Of a stretch of 64,000 nt of DNA, positions 35,901-46,066 are shown in pieces. The stretch is from Histomonas meleagridis. Taxonomy: Eukaryota; Parabasalia; Tritrichomonadida; Dientamoebidae. Where the stretch lies: assembly GCA_020186115.1 (NCBI GenBank), contig WSYJ01000014.1, positions 372,001 to 436,000 of the forward strand. The letters are read 5' to 3'. The first letter of the stretch is position 1. Each line of letters begins with the position of its first letter. Position numbers and translations under genes: made by a program. The notes under the pieces were generated by a model. The model saw only the letters and a list, made by a program, of their open reading frames with translations. It was not told the origin of the DNA and did no database searches.

Positions 35901-36635
35901 TCGATACCATATAAAGGGAATTTGACAATGGATTGTGATACAAAAGAATTCATTGTTTTTGAAAAAGAAAAAAGATTAATTACTTTTTTATCATCTGATG
36001 CAAAATTATCGAAAACATTTTCATTAAAGTCAGAAACTAATTATATTTATGTAAAAAATGGTTTTATTGTTTATTGTCCAAATTTATCAACTTTTGCTTC
36101 GGTTGAAATTCCAAATCAACCAGTTGTTTTATGGAATACAACTGCTTCAATTGTTTCTGTTCATGTTAATTGGAACTTTAAAGTTATCATTTATGCGACA
36201 ACAAATGGATCTGTTGTAACCTTTGGAATTTATAATCTACATAAAATAAGTCATACTAAATTTAATACGGAAGTATTGAAAATATTAATGACACATTTAT
36301 GGGGAATTGTTTTGTTGTTATTTAAAAATAAATTGGTTTTAATGAATATTCATGGGGAAATAATTAAAGTTTCCAACTTTGATTATGATGTACAACAATG
36401 GTTTACATTCACAAGGAATGACGGATTTGACTATGTTGCATTTTCGACTCAAGAAAATGAAATATATGTTTTTGAAGCGTATTATCCAGACCGTGTAAGT
36501 ATGTTGTTTAAAGCAGAAGAAAAAGTTTTAGGATTCGATTTTGATAATATGAATGAATCACTTTTGACGATTTGTACTAAAGGAACAATTTACTTAAAGT
36601 CAATACAAATAGATTGTGATCAAAAGACAAAATAA
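29997..36635 (+). CDS. BEACH-domain protein (2,212 residues), sole gene of the unique spacer
   Basis: Domain order: a long helical N-terminus; a concanavalin-A-like lectin domain (about 855-985, SIFLNQSSLYLCYEHQL then IGGFENA); more solenoid; a PH-BEACH domain (about 1645-1735, ILTRRISNRSSGIEIFL then NYFLDF); a BEACH domain (about 1740-1887); and a beta-rich C-terminus likely to be WD40 blades (about 1905-2212). The BEACH part begins MSNFEYILKINLISGRSFND and ends LPKWASNTFDFIYLNRK then WIDKNFG, both classic. Only about 100 residues lie between, whereas the family has about 230, so the central core is cut down. BEACH proteins scaffold lysosome, endosome and granule traffic. It is fully open, has no second copy in the window, and uses ATG 29997. 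Confidence 0.9.
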   Translation: MATNEKRYPLLTLLNEIQQIREIGKEKQIQTQNFRCFPNFEKTNITKFSNLSKKEKSMKTCIKKAQIDFTFNQNFIDALNNEIKCHNKYNEFLFACSSWICISWCFDDKHKRTIDEFISLMHILFQTFNLNPKISFVCSYAFMKLLKTSIKPNVIQWNENAFQLVFSFLILDTSLQNNIYMTMIRFFTFVNKIGSTETKSSLICTISSLISENRECIDWEQIDLLQPILKVHIQSLDKRCLNILSMVGRKLKSEGFIELFKALPSSLLLFLGHNEISTSLNINDVSYEFSKSLSIDSSLNFLDEREIIPKSITFSSLNHIHNTIKYKGLFGVNALNTIKCIGECLRQSLPIYSSEFFSSYTGLISILKSDGRYLQFCASLIIIMEIISNKSLLNQFILIIIDTIIFMPTLTIYSDQKLDYFINFLRNKVIKIIGKIDPEKIFLLLNNSSKYPILQTELFVRIIYYHKFYDISILLENDNLNMLSQTSIYNYQTYNTSEFNQKAYEDNVNILLKLSGYAQSFTKSSFMNYYMIYLTEKNISDMLIISLRNVLSNSLNLNFSVTTKHLKTFFQKCYYNSRNQMLINLCIKVSDSLYSSIINNISIYKYVETIFTNIFTLLKLITKKEFLDTCLSILEIHLKIQKDPISFEYLQLFGECIKTIDGKIPSKETIQHLNNLLSLSNNCSNFYHIRKPSVIPLILKTYEGSQQHIKVLEKFISLCKYSEINYKYCVEGDLDYILIKFVSLKSKNGSVNYRGMNINFEFSFKEIKKIILPFLSKIIIHKSSYGTANQFLKILTNNIDEISLISADCLLKSIVYSSGIDSNRFNVGAIPKLLTSFNIDKPTLDNDIKISFDLMIDLKSIFSSNISLYLFTILDDMNQTSISIFLNQSSLYLCYEHQLTRAVFQIVRILPLSKGYFNFRITFEHNQDILNVVPKINGNQFRGISLRYEGFDSDNFKLFIGGFENASNEWIGNEIGYIFNFTFNEKTIYKDKSNNMYEKYSANIIDFILNERFINSLCSFFKKFVPYKFDEYPKKLLCIIDGMFSLSNEIQLSFNSVDNIYNYLMSNINLLNYDMFLIIVSIFEHITYKPLLHKWIESLLLNMWLWTRSDPKTLKAVLNYLSHSFVIKYQYLFHEMSIFRTLLNQFIIIFCFKDNEKLIPEISIPDFCVFSSKYTKNDIILCRSIFQRLIERIVRLNIENTDIDIILYHLYNSTSYQTISSLLDIILCIDDNFLSEIQNNRSTNSLYHFLTHENIDIVEKVLLVIYKMSGNEISQKMIAAALALTSSKMLPLLFERITAFLPQYPNFHFFLSIIALELKGNYLNLVSASLHSINQKIFDFREFWYLFPLLIALNGTENDMYVNGKFLSSLIMHSKQPIKYFDEITQIIGLIEAAYNYDYDFCYQISTNILSSKVIHADLYEYCFIKCFCSLFMCYLPKEIDDIDDEYQNSIFYTKQITKNDNISYPPLTSIGHIEHFFASNFTNYMLKFSTKYYKQEKLNFLIKIYQSHKDLLSNLSHLFIILEYFSNRVDIDLEKFELINNTFESFQALYDTEIKNNIKKLSQSIISTIRNALIILSKVTITFNDFKNVSFQILDNDINNAFLKFDIPEHILPTKKRSSQLGPICLPYLIVNSTKKPVINEPNPKSPLFTHKCFRIKLSCTTQYLFNLYESKITLCNKIINLKDIIMILTRRISNRSSGIEIFLNNGKNYFLDFIDIEYSVVLKALLDVSLPSIQLLQKSISSDLFASMNLTYKWCNHLMSNFEYILKINLISGRSFNDINLYPIFPSILSDFNSLNPSDKSFNYSYKDPIVDYIKIPFNDKYDPSWIINKPSVVSDIFFFQYSWSNKLLPKWASNTFDFIYLNRKILESEYVSSNLNKWIDKNFGKKHSSIPHRQIFISSHPKRNKFVSKNQQLMKITYPGIIVNNKASISSLGKINLLLTLENGNLIKVNIKTNDFNSSQYEIIDSIPYKGNLTMDCDTKEFIVFEKEKRLITFLSSDAKLSKTFSLKSETNYIYVKNGFIVYCPNLSTFASVEIPNQPVVLWNTTASIVSVHVNWNFKVIIYATTNGSVVTFGIYNLHKISHTKFNTEVLKILMTHLWGIVLLLFKNKLVLMNIHGEIIKVSNFDYDVQQWFTFTRNDGFDYVAFSTQENEIYVFEAYYPDRVSMLFKAEEKVLGFDFDNMNESLLTICTKGTIYLKSIQIDCDQKTK

Positions 36636-36863
36636 TATATTAGGAAAATATAAATATGTGACTAAATCTCTCAATAAAATGTTCTCTAGAAATTGTCATT
36701 TTTATTCCTTTGAAACTGTCAAAAAAGCATTGAAAGGTCGTGGCATTTATATTAAGGAAACAAAGCATATGACCATTTTTCCACTGAAAACTTTCTTGGG
36801 CATTTTTTTTTCACACCATTTTTGACAGCGAGGGGCACCCCAAAGTACACAAAAAAAAACTAG
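36636..36863. promoter_or_regulatory. Right inner junction: promoter of second scaffold copy
   Basis: This is the gap between the BEACH stop and the second scaffold ATG. The last ~45 bp (TTTGACAGCGAGGGGCACC and on) align loosely with the left promoter (TTTGACAACACAGGGCACC): 17 of the first 22 positions match, then similarity fades. The near-identity of the arms thus starts at, or within a few bases of, the ATG. Confidence 0.45.
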
Positions 36864-39800
36864 ATGAAACCAAGCAATGAAACCACAACGTCAATATTAG
36901 CTAAACAATTAGAATCATTTTCTACAGCGTTATCTGTTATTTGTCAACGATTTTTAGATGAATTACCAGAGATTGTTGAATTAAATAGTGAAAGTTCAGG
37001 AGAAGTTTTCTTGAAATATTTACAAAGATTTAGTTTTAATGATGATTCATTAATGAAATTTCTTACAAGTTGTGCTATTTTTGGAGCTTCTAATCCTATG
37101 CAAAGTTATATTACTTTTTCACAAGCTTATCCATTATTAGAGAGTGAAGCAAATTCCACAGGTAAGAAAGCGTTTTTAAGTTATTTTCCTAATATTAGTC
37201 CTAATAATATTGTTGCTATTACAGCGATTCGCTTTTTTTTAAGTCGCTGTTTAGCATCATTTACTATTGAATTATTTAATCAATCAGACACATATGAAGA
37301 ATTTAATTATGTTTTACAAAAAGTTATATCACTTTATTTGGATTTACAATCTATTCCATTAAATAATGCATATTTTTTAGCATTAATGGAAGCTTATTCT
37401 AAATTAGTTTATTTTATCTCAAAGAAACGTCCCGATATTACATTAAATTGTCTTCAGGGTGAGTTATCTAAATTAAATGAAATGAATGATATTCAATCGC
37501 ATTGTTTTATAATATTATTCAGTAAGATTACATTAGCTGAAGACATTGATATTAATAATATTCTTGATATTTTAAATAAATCATATGAACTTTATAAAGA
37601 AAGTAACAAAGAAACATCGTATCATATTGATTGTACAGAGTATATGTTAAATATTACTATTCAAACTATTAATAAAGTTAAAGAACAAGAAATTATTCGA
37701 AATATATATAATACTACTGTTGATTTTTTGTACAGAAGTTAAAGTTAAAGATAATTCATATAAATTTTTATCATTATTAACTAATTATGATATTAATGGA
37801 CACGAACGTTTAAAATTTGAAGATTTTTATAAAGAATTTATTGAACCTAATATTAATAATAAAATATTAGCGTCATCAATTATTGAATCTATTGAAATGA
37901 AACTTTATTTTCAACGATATTATTGTACATATGAAATGAAACTTAAACATCCATATTTTTCATGGAAATCGGAAGAATTTGAAGAAATTTATCCCATTAT
38001 ATTAAATTTATTAAAAACTAAAGGTAATCAATTTGATCAATCACATTCAGAGATCACTGGATTATTTGAATTATTAGCTTCATATGATTTTCAAAAATTT
38101 TTTTACATAAATTTGTACCACAATTAATTGATGATTTTAATTTATTTAATTTTTATAAAATATCATTTTGTAATGCATTTCATACTATTTTTGCCAATCT
38201 TCAAGAATTTTTAATAATAAATTCTAATATTACAGATGAAGATATTATTGAACTTAATGAACGTGCCATTAAAATTAGTTTAAATGAATTACAACCAGAT
38301 AAAAACGTTAGTCTTACATGTAAAATTCCATTTACTACAAATTCATTTACAAAATCATTAATATCAGCAGTTGAAACTAAAGAAGTAGCATTACGAAATA
38401 TGATATTAATTATTGGTGATACTACATTTCCTATTTTTAATAAACATAAGAAACCTAAGAATATTACTGAATCTATCTCTAAATGGGTTACAGATAATGA
38501 ACAAATTATTATTGAAAGTTATAAAATGGAAGAATTAGAACAACCTAAAATTAATACATTATTATCATTAAAATTTGATGAAACACGATATGCATTTTTA
38601 CGATTAATAGTATTAATTGAACCTAATGATGAATTATTAAAATGTATTTGTTATTCACCATTAAATGTTCCACGCGTTGGTTCATTAGGTATTCGAGTAT
38701 TACAAGCATTAATTCATCGATTTCCTGAATATTCAGAAAAGATTATTTCATATATTTGTTTATTTTTTATTGAAAATCAACTTAGTCCTACATCTATTGA
38801 AATTTTAATATTTACATTAAAGATGGTAGTTAAAGCATCTAAATATGAAGGGATTATATTTAATAAGAATACATTAAATTCATTAACATATGTCTTAATT
38901 ATAGGATTATGTATGAATTTACCATATATTCGAGAAATGGTTTTAAAAATGTGTAAAAAAACTTGAAACCGAAAATTTCTTTTTAAGTACATTTCTTAAG
39001 AATTATGAAGAAATTATATCACGAGATGCAATTCGTCGATCTATTCGAGCAGTTAGTATTGTTAGTGATGAAAAACTTAAAGTATTTCCTATTTTAACAT
39101 TTAAAGAAATTATAAAAAGTAATGTTCCATCACTTTATATTTATTATATTTCATCATTTGGTAAATATTTAATTCATGAATTTCAAGATAATGATTTAAT
39201 AGAAGTTATTAATAAATCATTTAAAATCTTAATTAATATATTAATTGAAAAAGATAAAATTTTTAATTTTAATTTTATGTTTAATTCATTTGCGATGCTT
39301 TTATCTATATCAGGTATTATTAATTATAATTCTAATATACCAAAATATTATATTTATAATCGATTACAAATTATTACAAAAAATATCTTAAAATATCAAC
39401 AAAATTCTATTCAATTAATTGGAATGTTTTCAGCTATGCCACCAGAATTATTAAAATATTTATTACCATTTTTATGTAATAAGAATGAAAATATTCAATT
39501 ATCATTAGTTTTTACATTACGAGAACTTTTAACATATAATAAAATTAAGATTGAACCATATATTTATACAATTTTACATTCATCATTAATTTCTAATATT
39601 AATAATAAATTATTTTTAGATAATTTTTGTCATGTTATTAATCAAGTATTAATTCAAATATATAATTCAGTTAAAAATAAAGAACAATTTATGGTTGAAA
39701 ATATTTGTAGTAAAATTAAAATTGAATCATTATTTTTAACAGAGAAATGGTTTAATTATTTATATCATTTAAATACACCTGAATCATTAAAACCATTATC

Positions 39801-42683
39801 ATCATGGTTACGAATTTCACCAATTCCGACACAATATTTTGAAGAATTTATTGAAACATTACCACGTAAAGTTGAACAAATTGATCCAACACTTGGTATT
39901 GTTATTTTTTCACGATATTATTTAATATTAAAAGATTTCTTTTTTAAAGAATCACGTAAAAATTATTCTATGTTTTATTCTATTTCATCACAAATTAAAA
40001 ATATTAATTATAATGAAAATTATGATGAACTTGATTTACGAAATAATTCATTAATTTTAATGATATATCAAAATTGTGGTACATTAATAGCTAAATGTAT
40101 GTATTATTTAGTTAATAAAAATTCACAACGACGAAATGAAGCATTACGATTTTTAACATCTATAGTTTATATAGTTATGTTAATTCGTAATAATTCTAAA
40201 GGTGCAGCAACTATATTAAAGAAAATTGAAGAAATTAAGAAATCTATTTCATTAATTTCATTATCAGTATTTATACAAAAAGGATTTTCACAATTAAATG
40301 AACTTTTATCTACATATTTTCAATTTTGTTCAGAACAATTTATTTATGAATGTTTAAATAATAAACATAAACGTAAAATTCATAGTAAGAAATCGAGTAG
40401 TAATAATAATATTAATTCACTTTATTCTAATAGTAGTAATAATAATAATAATAATAATTCAAGTATTTCTAATAAGAAAATTCTTCGTAAAAAGAGTTCA
40501 GTTTCTGATGATTCATTACTTTATAGTAAATATGATAATGCACAACGTTCAAGTATTTCTATTGAACTTATTTCTAAATGGCTTAAACCCATGAAAATTC
40601 ATACTAAAGAATATGGTATTTGTTTAAATTGTGAGAAATCATATCAATGTTTTAATCTTTATTCATTTGTCGAACGTTTATTAATATTATGTAATAGTCA
40701 AGGTATGACTAAATCTATTGCAGCAATTTTAGATGTTATAATTAATACATCACCACATAATTTATTATTATGTTTATATGGATTAGAAAGTAAGAATAAT
40801 GAATATTTAGAAAGTTCATTATTATTTGGTTTATATCTTTATACTAAGAAACCAAAAATCTTAATTCATGAATTAGCACAACGATTTTCTATTAAACATT
40901 GGTATTTTTTATGAGATTCAAATTAGTAAAATTGAACAATTTTTTAATATTAATAAATTTATTAATGAACTTAATGAAGAAATTAAATTAAATATTGATG
41001 ATGAAGATGAAGAAGATGAAGAATTTCAAATTGATTATCAACATAATATTATATTTTCATTAAAATTAATTATAAAATGTCGACAATTAGGTAATCAAAC
41101 ATCATTATCATATATGAAACCATTAGAATCACAAATTTTAATTTATTGTTTAATTGATAATAATAATTTTAATGAAGAAACTAATAATTTAATTTCACAA
41201 ATTACAGGTATATTACCACCAACACATCAACAAAATGAATGGAATTATCATGAAATTTTACCATTTATTGAAGGTCAAGAAAAATTATTATTAGAATGGG
41301 GATTATGTTGTGGTAATTTAAGTATTGCTACTAATGCATTAAAAATATTTTATCTTAAGAATTATTTATTAAATAATGAATCTATTCAAATGTTATTACG
41401 TGCACTTCATATTGTATCAATATCATTAAATGATCGTACTAATCCTAATAAAAAACAACAAACAGATGATATGTGGTTATTACGAGTTGTTGGTGATTCT
41501 AATCGTCCACGTTATGATACAGCAGTCAATTATTTAACTATTGGGTTAAAAATATTATTAAATAATATTCCAAAGAATAATAATAAATTTATTAATGAAA
41601 TCTTTTGGACAGGATTTTGTTCATGTAAATGTCAAGAAAATGAATATCAAAGTATTTATGAGTCAGGTCTTTCTATAATTCATTCTATTATATTAACGAA
41701 ACATAATTTTAATTTTTCAACCACAAGATGAATTTCATGGATTAATTAATATATTATTAACAGCTAATTTAAGTAATTATGAATATATTGAAAAAATCTT
41801 TGAAATCTTTATTAATTTAATAATTAATAATAAAACGGAATTATTACGTAAATTTGGTGAATGGAAAACTATTTCAGCGTTTGTCTTAGTTCCATATCGA
41901 TGGTCATTAAGTATTGATACTAATATTAATCAACAACTTTCTAAATCATTAATTGAATATGAACATAATGAAACAGAACGACGAATTATTGAAGATGCTA
42001 TGAATGGGCAACGTAAGAACAATGAATCATTAATTAAATTTTCAGAAACATTTAGTAAGAAACTTAAAGAAGAAGATTTACTTATGATATTAACATTTTA
42101 TTCCAAAATTATTGAATATTGTCCAAGTAATATCAAAGAATCGATTTATTATATTTGTAGTGAAATCATTAAAGATAAAACGCGCACAGAAATCCAAAAA
42201 GAATTTACGACACTTGCGTATTATGCTATTAATGAACGAAGTAATGAAAATTCTGAAGCAGCGCTAATGTTTTTGAAGAATGTTTCGACAGATGTTTCAT
42301 TACCACAAAAATTACCACAGAAAACGACGAACAAACAATTTTCTCCATTTCCTTTAATGAGTATTTATAATGAACCGATTCATAATTGGAAACCTCAAAA
42401 TAACATCGACATCTTCCAAACGTATTTAACATTTCCGCCACTGTACATCACCGATTTCACATTTCATGGGTGTCAAGTGCTGAACTTATGGAACAGCATT
42501 CGTAAAATTAAAATTTCGCCATTCACAGAATGGTACAACGAATTATTTGAAGCTCAGTTACATAGCGGCACACCGAACAAAGAAGGCGGCGCAGACGCAG
42601 TCATCGATTATGATCTGAAGCAAAAGGAATTTAACGAAGAAATTAAGAAACGAACAATGGAAATCATATCGAGAAACATATGA
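36864..42683 (+). CDS. ~1,940-residue helical-repeat scaffold, possibly Furry/Mor2-like (right copy)
   Basis: Mirror copy of the scaffold gene on the left arm. It is open from ATG 36864 for 292 codons, where the left copy is broken, and again for 545 codons at 39,277-40,914 and 227 at 42,000-42,683. Frame breaks lie near 37,727 (TTTTTTG run), 38,095, 38,957 (extra A in AAAAAA), 40,910 and 41,720. Since the left copy is intact at most of these places, a complete protein of about 1,940 residues is implied. The C-terminal part (HSGTPNKEGGADAV and on) is slightly GC-richer and best read here. Same function caveat as for the left copy: solenoid scaffold, family uncertain. Confidence 0.6.
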
Positions 42684-42712
42684 AAATAATTTTAACAAGT
42701 AAAAAACAAATT

Positions 42713-45285
42713 AAAATGTTTTGTTTTAATATTATATTCACATTTCAAATAATATCTATGTGAAATATTTAACAATAAAATGTTTCTTCATTAGATTTAA
42801 ATAATCAAATTCAGTAAATGTTTTGTTTTAATATAATATTCACATTTCAAATAATATCGATGTGAAATATTTAACAATAAAATGTTTCTTCTTTAGATTT
42901 AAATAATCAAATTCAGTAAATGTTTTGTTTTAATATAATATTCACATTTCAAATAATATCGATGTGAAATATTTAACAATAAAATGTTTCTTCTTTAGAT
43001 TTAAATAATCAAATTCAGTAAATGTTTTTTTTTATTATAATATTCACATTTCAAATAATATCGATGTGAAATATTTAACAATAAAATGTTTCTTCTTTAG
43101 ATTTAAATAATCAAATTCAGTAAATGTTTTGTTTTTATTATAATATTCACATTTCAAATAATATCGATGTGAAATATTTAACAATAAAATGTTTCTTCTT
43201 TAGATTTAAATAATCAAATTCAGTAAATGTTTTGTTTTATTATAATATTCACATTTCAAATAATATCGATGTGAAATATTTAACAATAAAATGTTTCTTC
43301 TTTAGATTTAAATAATAAAATTAAGGAAATGTTTTGTTTTATTATAATATTCACATTTCAAATAATATCGATGTGAAATATTTAACAATAAAATGTTTCT
43401 TCTTTAGATTTAAATAATCAAATTCAGTAAATGTTTTGTTTTATTATAATATTCACATTTCAAATAATATCGATGTGAAATATTTAACAATAAAATGTTT
43501 CTTCTTTAGATTTAAATAATCAAATTCAGTAAATGTTTTGTTTTATTATAATATTCACATTTCAAATAATATCGATGTGAAATATTTAACAATAAAATGT
43601 TTCTTCTTTAGATTTAAATAATAAAATTAAGGAAATGTTTTGTTTTATTATAATATTCACATTTCAAATAATATCGATGTGAAATATTTAACAATAAAAT
43701 GTTTCTTCTTTAGATTTAAATAATCAAATTCAGTAAATGTTTTGTTTTATTATAATATTCACATTTCAAATAATATCGATGTGAAATATATAACAATAAA
43801 ATGTTTCTTCTTTAGATTTAAATAATAAAATTAAGGAAATGTTTTGTTTTATTATAATATTCACATTTCAAATAATATCGATGTGAAATATTTAACAATA
43901 AAATGTTTCTTCTTTAGATTTAAATAATCAAATTCAGTAAATGTTTTGTTTTATTATAATATTCACATTTCAAATAATATCGATGTGAAATATTTAACAA
44001 TAAAATGTTTCTTCTTTAGATTTAAATAATCAAATTCAGTAAATGTTTTGTTTTATTATAATATTCACATTTCAAATAATATCGATGTGAAATATTTAAC
44101 AATAAAATGTTTCTTCTTTAGATTTAAATAATCAAATTCAGTAAATGTTTTGTTTTATTATAATATTCACATTTCAAATAATATCGATGTGAAATATTTA
44201 ACAATAAAATGTTTCTTCTTTAGATTTAAATAATCAAATTCAGTAAATGTTTTGTTTTATTATAATATTCACATTTCAAATAATATCGATGTGAAATATT
44301 TAACAATAAAATGTTTCTTCTTTAGATTTAAATAATCAAATTCAGTAAATGTTTTGTTTTATTATAATATTCACATTTCAAATAATATCGATGTGAAATA
44401 TTTAACAATAAAATGTTTCTTCTTTAGATTTAAATAATCAAATTCAGTAAATGTTTTGTTTTATTATAATATTCACATTTCAAATAATATCGATGTGAAA
44501 TATTTAACAATAAAATGTTTCTTCTTTAGATTTAAATAATCAAATTCAGTAAATGTTTTGTTTTATTATAATATTCACATTTCAAATAATATCGATGTGA
44601 AATATTTAACAATAAAATGTTTCTTCTTTAGATTTAAATAATCAAATTCAGTAAATGTTTTGTTTTATTATAATATTCACATTTCAAATAATATCGATGT
44701 GAAATATTTAACAATAAAATGTTTCTTCTTTAGATTTAAATAATCAAATTCAGTAAATGTTTTGTTTTAATATTATATTCACATTTCAAATAATATCGAT
44801 GTGAAATATTTAACAATAAAATGTTTCTTCTTTAGATTTAAATAATCAAATTCAGTAAATGTTTTGTTTTAATATAATATTCACATTTCAAATAATATCG
44901 ATGTGAAATATTTAACAATAAAATGTTTCTTCTTTAGATTTAAATAATCAAATTCAGTAAATGTTTTGTTTTATTATAATATTCACATTTCAAATAATAT
45001 CGATGTGAAATATTTAACAATAAAATGTTTCTTCTTTAGATTTAAATAATAAAATTAAGGAAATGTTTTTGTTTTATTATAATATTCACATTTCAAATAA
45101 TATCGATGTGAAATATTTAACAATAAAATGTTTCTTCTTTAGATTTAAATAATCAAATTCAGTAAATGTTTTGTTTTATTATAATATTCACATTTCAAAT
45201 AATATCGATGTGAAATATTTAACAATAAAATGTTTCTTCTTTAGATTTAAATAATCAAATTAAGTAAATGTTTTGTTTTAATTCA
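42713..45285. repeat. 102-bp satellite, 25 tandem copies (right arm, inverted)
   Basis: Reverse complement of the left array. Variant units fall at mirrored places: AAAATTAAGG units near 43,313, 43,621, 43,823 and 45,050, a GAAATATATAAC unit near 43,785, and the degenerate edge unit (TTCATTAGA, ATCTATG) at the gene-proximal end. Across the whole array the arms differ in total length by only about 7 bp. Confidence 0.95.
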
Positions 45286-45339
45286 CTTAAAAAAATTCCA
45301 CAAATAAAATGTTTAATTACAAAAAATATTACAAACATT

Positions 45340-45948
45340 TCAACAGCATTTGCCTTTCTTTTCTTCATTACTTATAAGAACTGGTGGCGATTCGTTAATC
45401 GGTTCAAACATTTCGAACAATTGTTTCCCAATTTCAAGAAAAAGTTGATTAATTCCTTGCCCTGTTTTCGCTGATGTAAGTGAATATGGAAGATTATACC
45501 GCTTAACAGTGTCTGCTATAAGGGAAAGAGTTGAATATTCATTAACTAAATCAAACTTATTCCCAACTAAAAAAATAGGAATATTATCGTTAACATTTTC
45601 ACTAATAAATTTAAGCCATTGATCTATAGATTCTGTATACTTTTTGTTGGTTAAATCAAAAACTAAAATAATTGCATCTGTACCTCGAAAATAAATAGGT
45701 ACAATCGACCTATATCTTTCTTGTCCTGCTGTGTCCCAGATTTTAAAACTTTTGTTCTCACCAAATTCTGGAAGATATTTTAAAACAAAAGACGTTCCAA
45801 TGGTTGTAGTACAATTAGAATCAAAAAATTCATTGGTATATCTACAAATAATACTGGTCTTACCTACATTCGAATCTCCAATAACTACGATTTTTTTGGT
45901 TAAATTATTATTAGAATTGTTATTGTTGTCTCCTTCATAATTAGACAT
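45340..45948 (-). CDS. Rab-family small GTPase (Rab5-like), right copy
   Basis: Encodes the same 202-residue Rab as the left arm with no amino-acid difference that I could find. It keeps the GDSNVGKTS loop, DTAGQE, NKFD, TSAK and the terminal CC. It is one of the few genes intact in both arms, probably because it is short and has few long homopolymers. It converges with the second scaffold gene across the satellite, as on the left. Confidence 0.9.
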   Translation of the reverse strand: MSNYEGDNNNNSNNNLTKKIVVIGDSNVGKTSIICRYTNEFFDSNCTTTIGTSFVLKYLPEFGENKSFKIWDTAGQERYRSIVPIYFRGTDAIILVFDLTNKKYTESIDQWLKFISENVNDNIPIFLVGNKFDLVNEYSTLSLIADTVKRYNLPYSLTSAKTGQGINQLFLEIGKQLFEMFEPINESPPVLISNEEKKGKCC

Positions 45949-46066
45949 TGAATAAAAAATAAACTTCTCAATATGTATAGGGTGCCTTAATAATTTCATT
46001 GAAAAAACAGCACTTTTTTACATCGATAATAAAATTTAAAATTTTTAAAATTTTTTATTTATTTAT

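Noticed and set aside
36616-36825. 69-codon frame after the BEACH gene
   Set aside because: Overlaps the BEACH stop and lies in promoter DNA with no protein features.
29822-36863. Spacer as a mobile element flanked by terminal inverted repeats
   Set aside because: The inverted arms are full of ordinary genes over 27 kb, no transposase is present, and I see no target-site duplication.
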